Positions 62,198 to 64,000 of a stretch of DNA of 64,000 nt are shown in pieces. Each line of letters opens with the position of its first letter. Positions within the stretch are counted from its first letter, which is position 1. The notes under the pieces were generated by a model, which saw only the letters and a program-made list of their open reading frames with translations, was not told the DNA's origin and did not search any database. Both the position numbers and the translations under genes were made by a program. The stretch is from Sinorhizobium fredii NGR234 (GTDB lineage Bacteria; Pseudomonadota; Alphaproteobacteria; Rhizobiales; Rhizobiaceae), in assembly GCF_000018545.1 (NCBI RefSeq), contig NC_012587.1:2418001-2482000 (forward strand). The letters are read 5' to 3'.

Positions 62198-63691
62198 CTA
62201 CGCCGCCATCAGCGTCCGCTTCACGGCGCTGCGCCAGCCCTTGAGCTTGCCCTTGCGGGTTGTCCCGTCCATCTTCGGTTCGAAGCGCCGGTCGCGCGCC
62301 CAGGACTTGGCGAACTCCTCCTGTTTGGGCCAGACCCCGGCGCGGCTGCCGGCGAGCCAGGCAACGCCGAGCGCCGTCGTCTCGAGAATGACCGGGCGGT
62401 CGACCGGGGCGTCGAGGAGGTCGGAGAGCCTTTGCATCGTCCAGTCGGAGGCAACCATGCCGCCGTCGACGCGCAGCACCGTGTCCTTGCCGTTGCTGCG
62501 CCAATCCCGATGCATGGCGTCGAGGAGGTCGCGTGTCTGATAGCAAACGGACTCGAGAGCGGCACGGGCGAATTCGGCCGGGCCGGTGTTGCGGGTCATG
62601 CCGTAAATCGCGCCGCGGGCATCCGGATCCCAGTGCGGCGCGCCGAGCCCGGTGAAGGCCGGCACGAGATAGACGTCCTGCGTCGGGTCCGCGCTTTCGG
62701 CCAGCGTGCCGGTATCGGGCGCGGCCTTGATGACCTTGAGCCCGTCGCGCAGCCATTGGACGGCAGCGCCCGCGACAAAGATCGAGCCTTCGAGCGCATA
62801 GGTCGTCTCGCCATTGAGGCGGTAGGCGATGGTGGTGAGCAGCCGGTTCTTGGAACGGACGATGTCCTTGCCGGTATTGAGCAGCGCGAAGCAGCCGGTC
62901 CCGTAGGTCGATTTCAGCATGCCGGGTTTGAAGCAGGCCTGGCCGATCGTTGCCGCCTGCTGGTCGCCGGCGACGCCGAGGATCGGGATCGCCGCGCCGA
63001 ACAGGGAAGCATCGGTGACGCCGAAGTCGGCGGCGCAGTCCTTCACCTCGGGCAGCATTACCCGCGGGATGCGCAGGATGTCGGTGAGTTCGTCATCCCA
63101 GCTATTGTCGACGATGTTGTAGATCAGCGTGCGCGACGCATTGGTGGCGTCGGTGACGAAGGACTTGCCGCCGGTAAGTCGCCAGATGAGGAAGGTGTCG
63201 ACGGTGCCGAAGCAGAGCTCGCCCTTGGCGGCGCGCGCCGGCGCTCCCTTCACATTGGTGAGCAGCCAGTTGAGCTTCGTACCGGAGAAATAAGGATCGA
63301 GCAGCAGCCCGGTTTTCTTGCTGAAGGTCTTTTCGAGGCCCTGCTTCTTCAGCTTATCGCAGAAGGACGCGGTGCGGCGATCCTGCCAGACGATCGCATT
63401 GTGGATCGGCTTGCCCGTCGCGCGATCCCACACCACCACCGTCTCGCGCTGGTTGGTGATGCCGATCGCGGCGATATCGGTCGCGGAAATTCCAGCCTTC
63501 TCGATCGCCTGTCGAGCGGTAAAGAGAACCGTCTCCCAGATCTCCTCCGGGTCGTGTTCCACCCAGCCGGATTTCGGAAAATACTGTTTGAATTCCTTCT
63601 GGCCGACGCCCGCGACCTGCTGCTTGCCGTCGAAAACGATCGCCCGCGTGGACGTCGTACCCTGATCGATCGCGAGAATATATCCGCCCAT
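62198..63691 (-). CDS. glpK: Glycerol kinase
   Basis: A 497-aa FGGY-family kinase that makes sn-glycerol 3-phosphate. The N-terminal [20 protein letters not shown] holds the first phosphate loop; [40 protein letters not shown] (with the Arg/Glu that bind glycerol) and [15 protein letters not shown] are diagnostic. The C-terminal part has GIEP-type [20 protein letters not shown] and [20 protein letters not shown]. The start at 63691 (MGGYIL) follows GAGGAGGGG. No glpF or glpD is next to it in the window. Confidence 0.97.
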   Translation of the reverse strand: MGGYILAIDQGTTSTRAIVFDGKQQVAGVGQKEFKQYFPKSGWVEHDPEEIWETVLFTARQAIEKAGISATDIAAIGITNQRETVVVWDRATGKPIHNAIVWQDRRTASFCDKLKKQGLEKTFSKKTGLLLDPYFSGTKLNWLLTNVKGAPARAAKGELCFGTVDTFLIWRLTGGKSFVTDATNASRTLIYNIVDNSWDDELTDILRIPRVMLPEVKDCAADFGVTDASLFGAAIPILGVAGDQQAATIGQACFKPGMLKSTYGTGCFALLNTGKDIVRSKNRLLTTIAYRLNGETTYALEGSIFVAGAAVQWLRDGLKVIKAAPDTGTLAESADPTQDVYLVPAFTGLGAPHWDPDARGAIYGMTRNTGPAEFARAALESVCYQTRDLLDAMHRDWRSNGKDTVLRVDGGMVASDWTMQRLSDLLDAPVDRPVILETTALGVAWLAGSRAGVWPKQEEFAKSWARDRRFEPKMDGTTRKGKLKGWRSAVKRTLMAA

Positions 63692-64000
63692 ATGCCCCTC
63701 CTCGGCACGCACAGACGCCGCCCTTCCTCGAGGAGCAGCCTTCGAAAGACTTCAATACGATGGGAAAACGAATGTCAAACGAAAACAAAACGCAACTATC
63801 TTCCTCGTCGAGAACGGCACCAAACTCTGCGTCGCGCGCCTGAAAAACACAATTGTCACCGCTGCTCTTTTGCGCGTAGGCTGAGGGCTGTTGCGTCGCA
63901 AAACGAGCGCGCGGAACGGGTAAGATGCGGCACGGTCTTGCCCCTGTCCCAACTGACGATGGGACGGTCTGCGGCGCCGAGGGAGAGATCGAGAATGACG
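63692..64000. other. glpK upstream region and right window edge
   Basis: This 309-bp stretch should contain the glpK promoter. At its very end GGGAGAGA is followed by ATG at 63995, which may be the start of a plus-strand gene running out of the window; only two codons are visible, so no product can be named. I see no other open frame or RNA here. Confidence 0.4.

Noticed and set aside
61981..62244. Plus-strand frame between the ArsR operator and glpK
   Set aside because: It runs into the antisense of glpK, has no ribosome site and no recognisable features.

Overview
This window looks like a stretch of Sinorhizobium (Ensifer) chromosome. The DNA is GC-rich with alphaproteobacterial codon use. 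It carries genes and gene orders known from that genus: nolR (nodulation-gene repressor), bacA (bacteroid survival), choXWV (choline import), the fused trpE(G) with its trpL leader beside the haem receptor gene shmR, and several RIME-type palindromic repeats. I see no phage, insertion sequence, plasmid-transfer gene, CRISPR array, tRNA or rRNA.

Layout. 0.2-6 kb: ychF, two MaoC-fold genes, apt, a DUF1059 gene, and a cca/Nudix/DUF1285 operon. 6-13 kb: a four-gene MoxR ATPase, DUF58, BatA/DUF4159 and membrane-protein operon. 13-19 kb: an acetyltransferase, glutathionyl-hydroquinone reductase, a Nudix hydrolase, a phosphoesterase, a TPR protein and an ECF sigma/anti-sigma pair. 19-31 kb: leuA behind a leucine-rich leader peptide, clpP, hupE, queF, an Mn-type cation exporter, trpL-trpE(G), iron-controlled shmR, an extensin-like protein and small enzymes. 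31-40 kb: fhs, then a tight uncharacterised operon of five genes (DUF2333, a 429-aa protein, an AAA+ ATPase, a 382-aa protein and a coiled-coil protein). 40-45.5 kb: a frameshifted cytochrome c, tdk, choXWV, a HugZ-like protein and nolR. 45.6-64 kb: an omega-aminotransferase, adenine deaminase, alpha-glucosidase, a KdgK-type kinase, der with a YfgM-like partner, nnrU-like, a polysaccharide deacetylase, bacA, an MFS transporter, map, an LLM oxidoreductase, an ArsR/SRPBCC/membrane-protein operon under a large palindrome, and glpK.

Most of the window is core metabolism and housekeeping. The regulatory DNA is rich: two leader-peptide attenuators that appear leaderless, a TGA-N9-TCA iron box before shmR, a NolR site before nolR itself, a TGCAA-N5-TTGCA palindrome before the exporter, a 16-bp-arm operator before the ArsR gene, a hairpin-T stretch between choX and choW, and a bacA terminator lying inside the end of the opposing gene. 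The best candidate for an undescribed system is the five-gene AAA+/DUF2333/coiled-coil operon at 32954-39700. The MoxR/DUF58/DUF4159 operon is the second.
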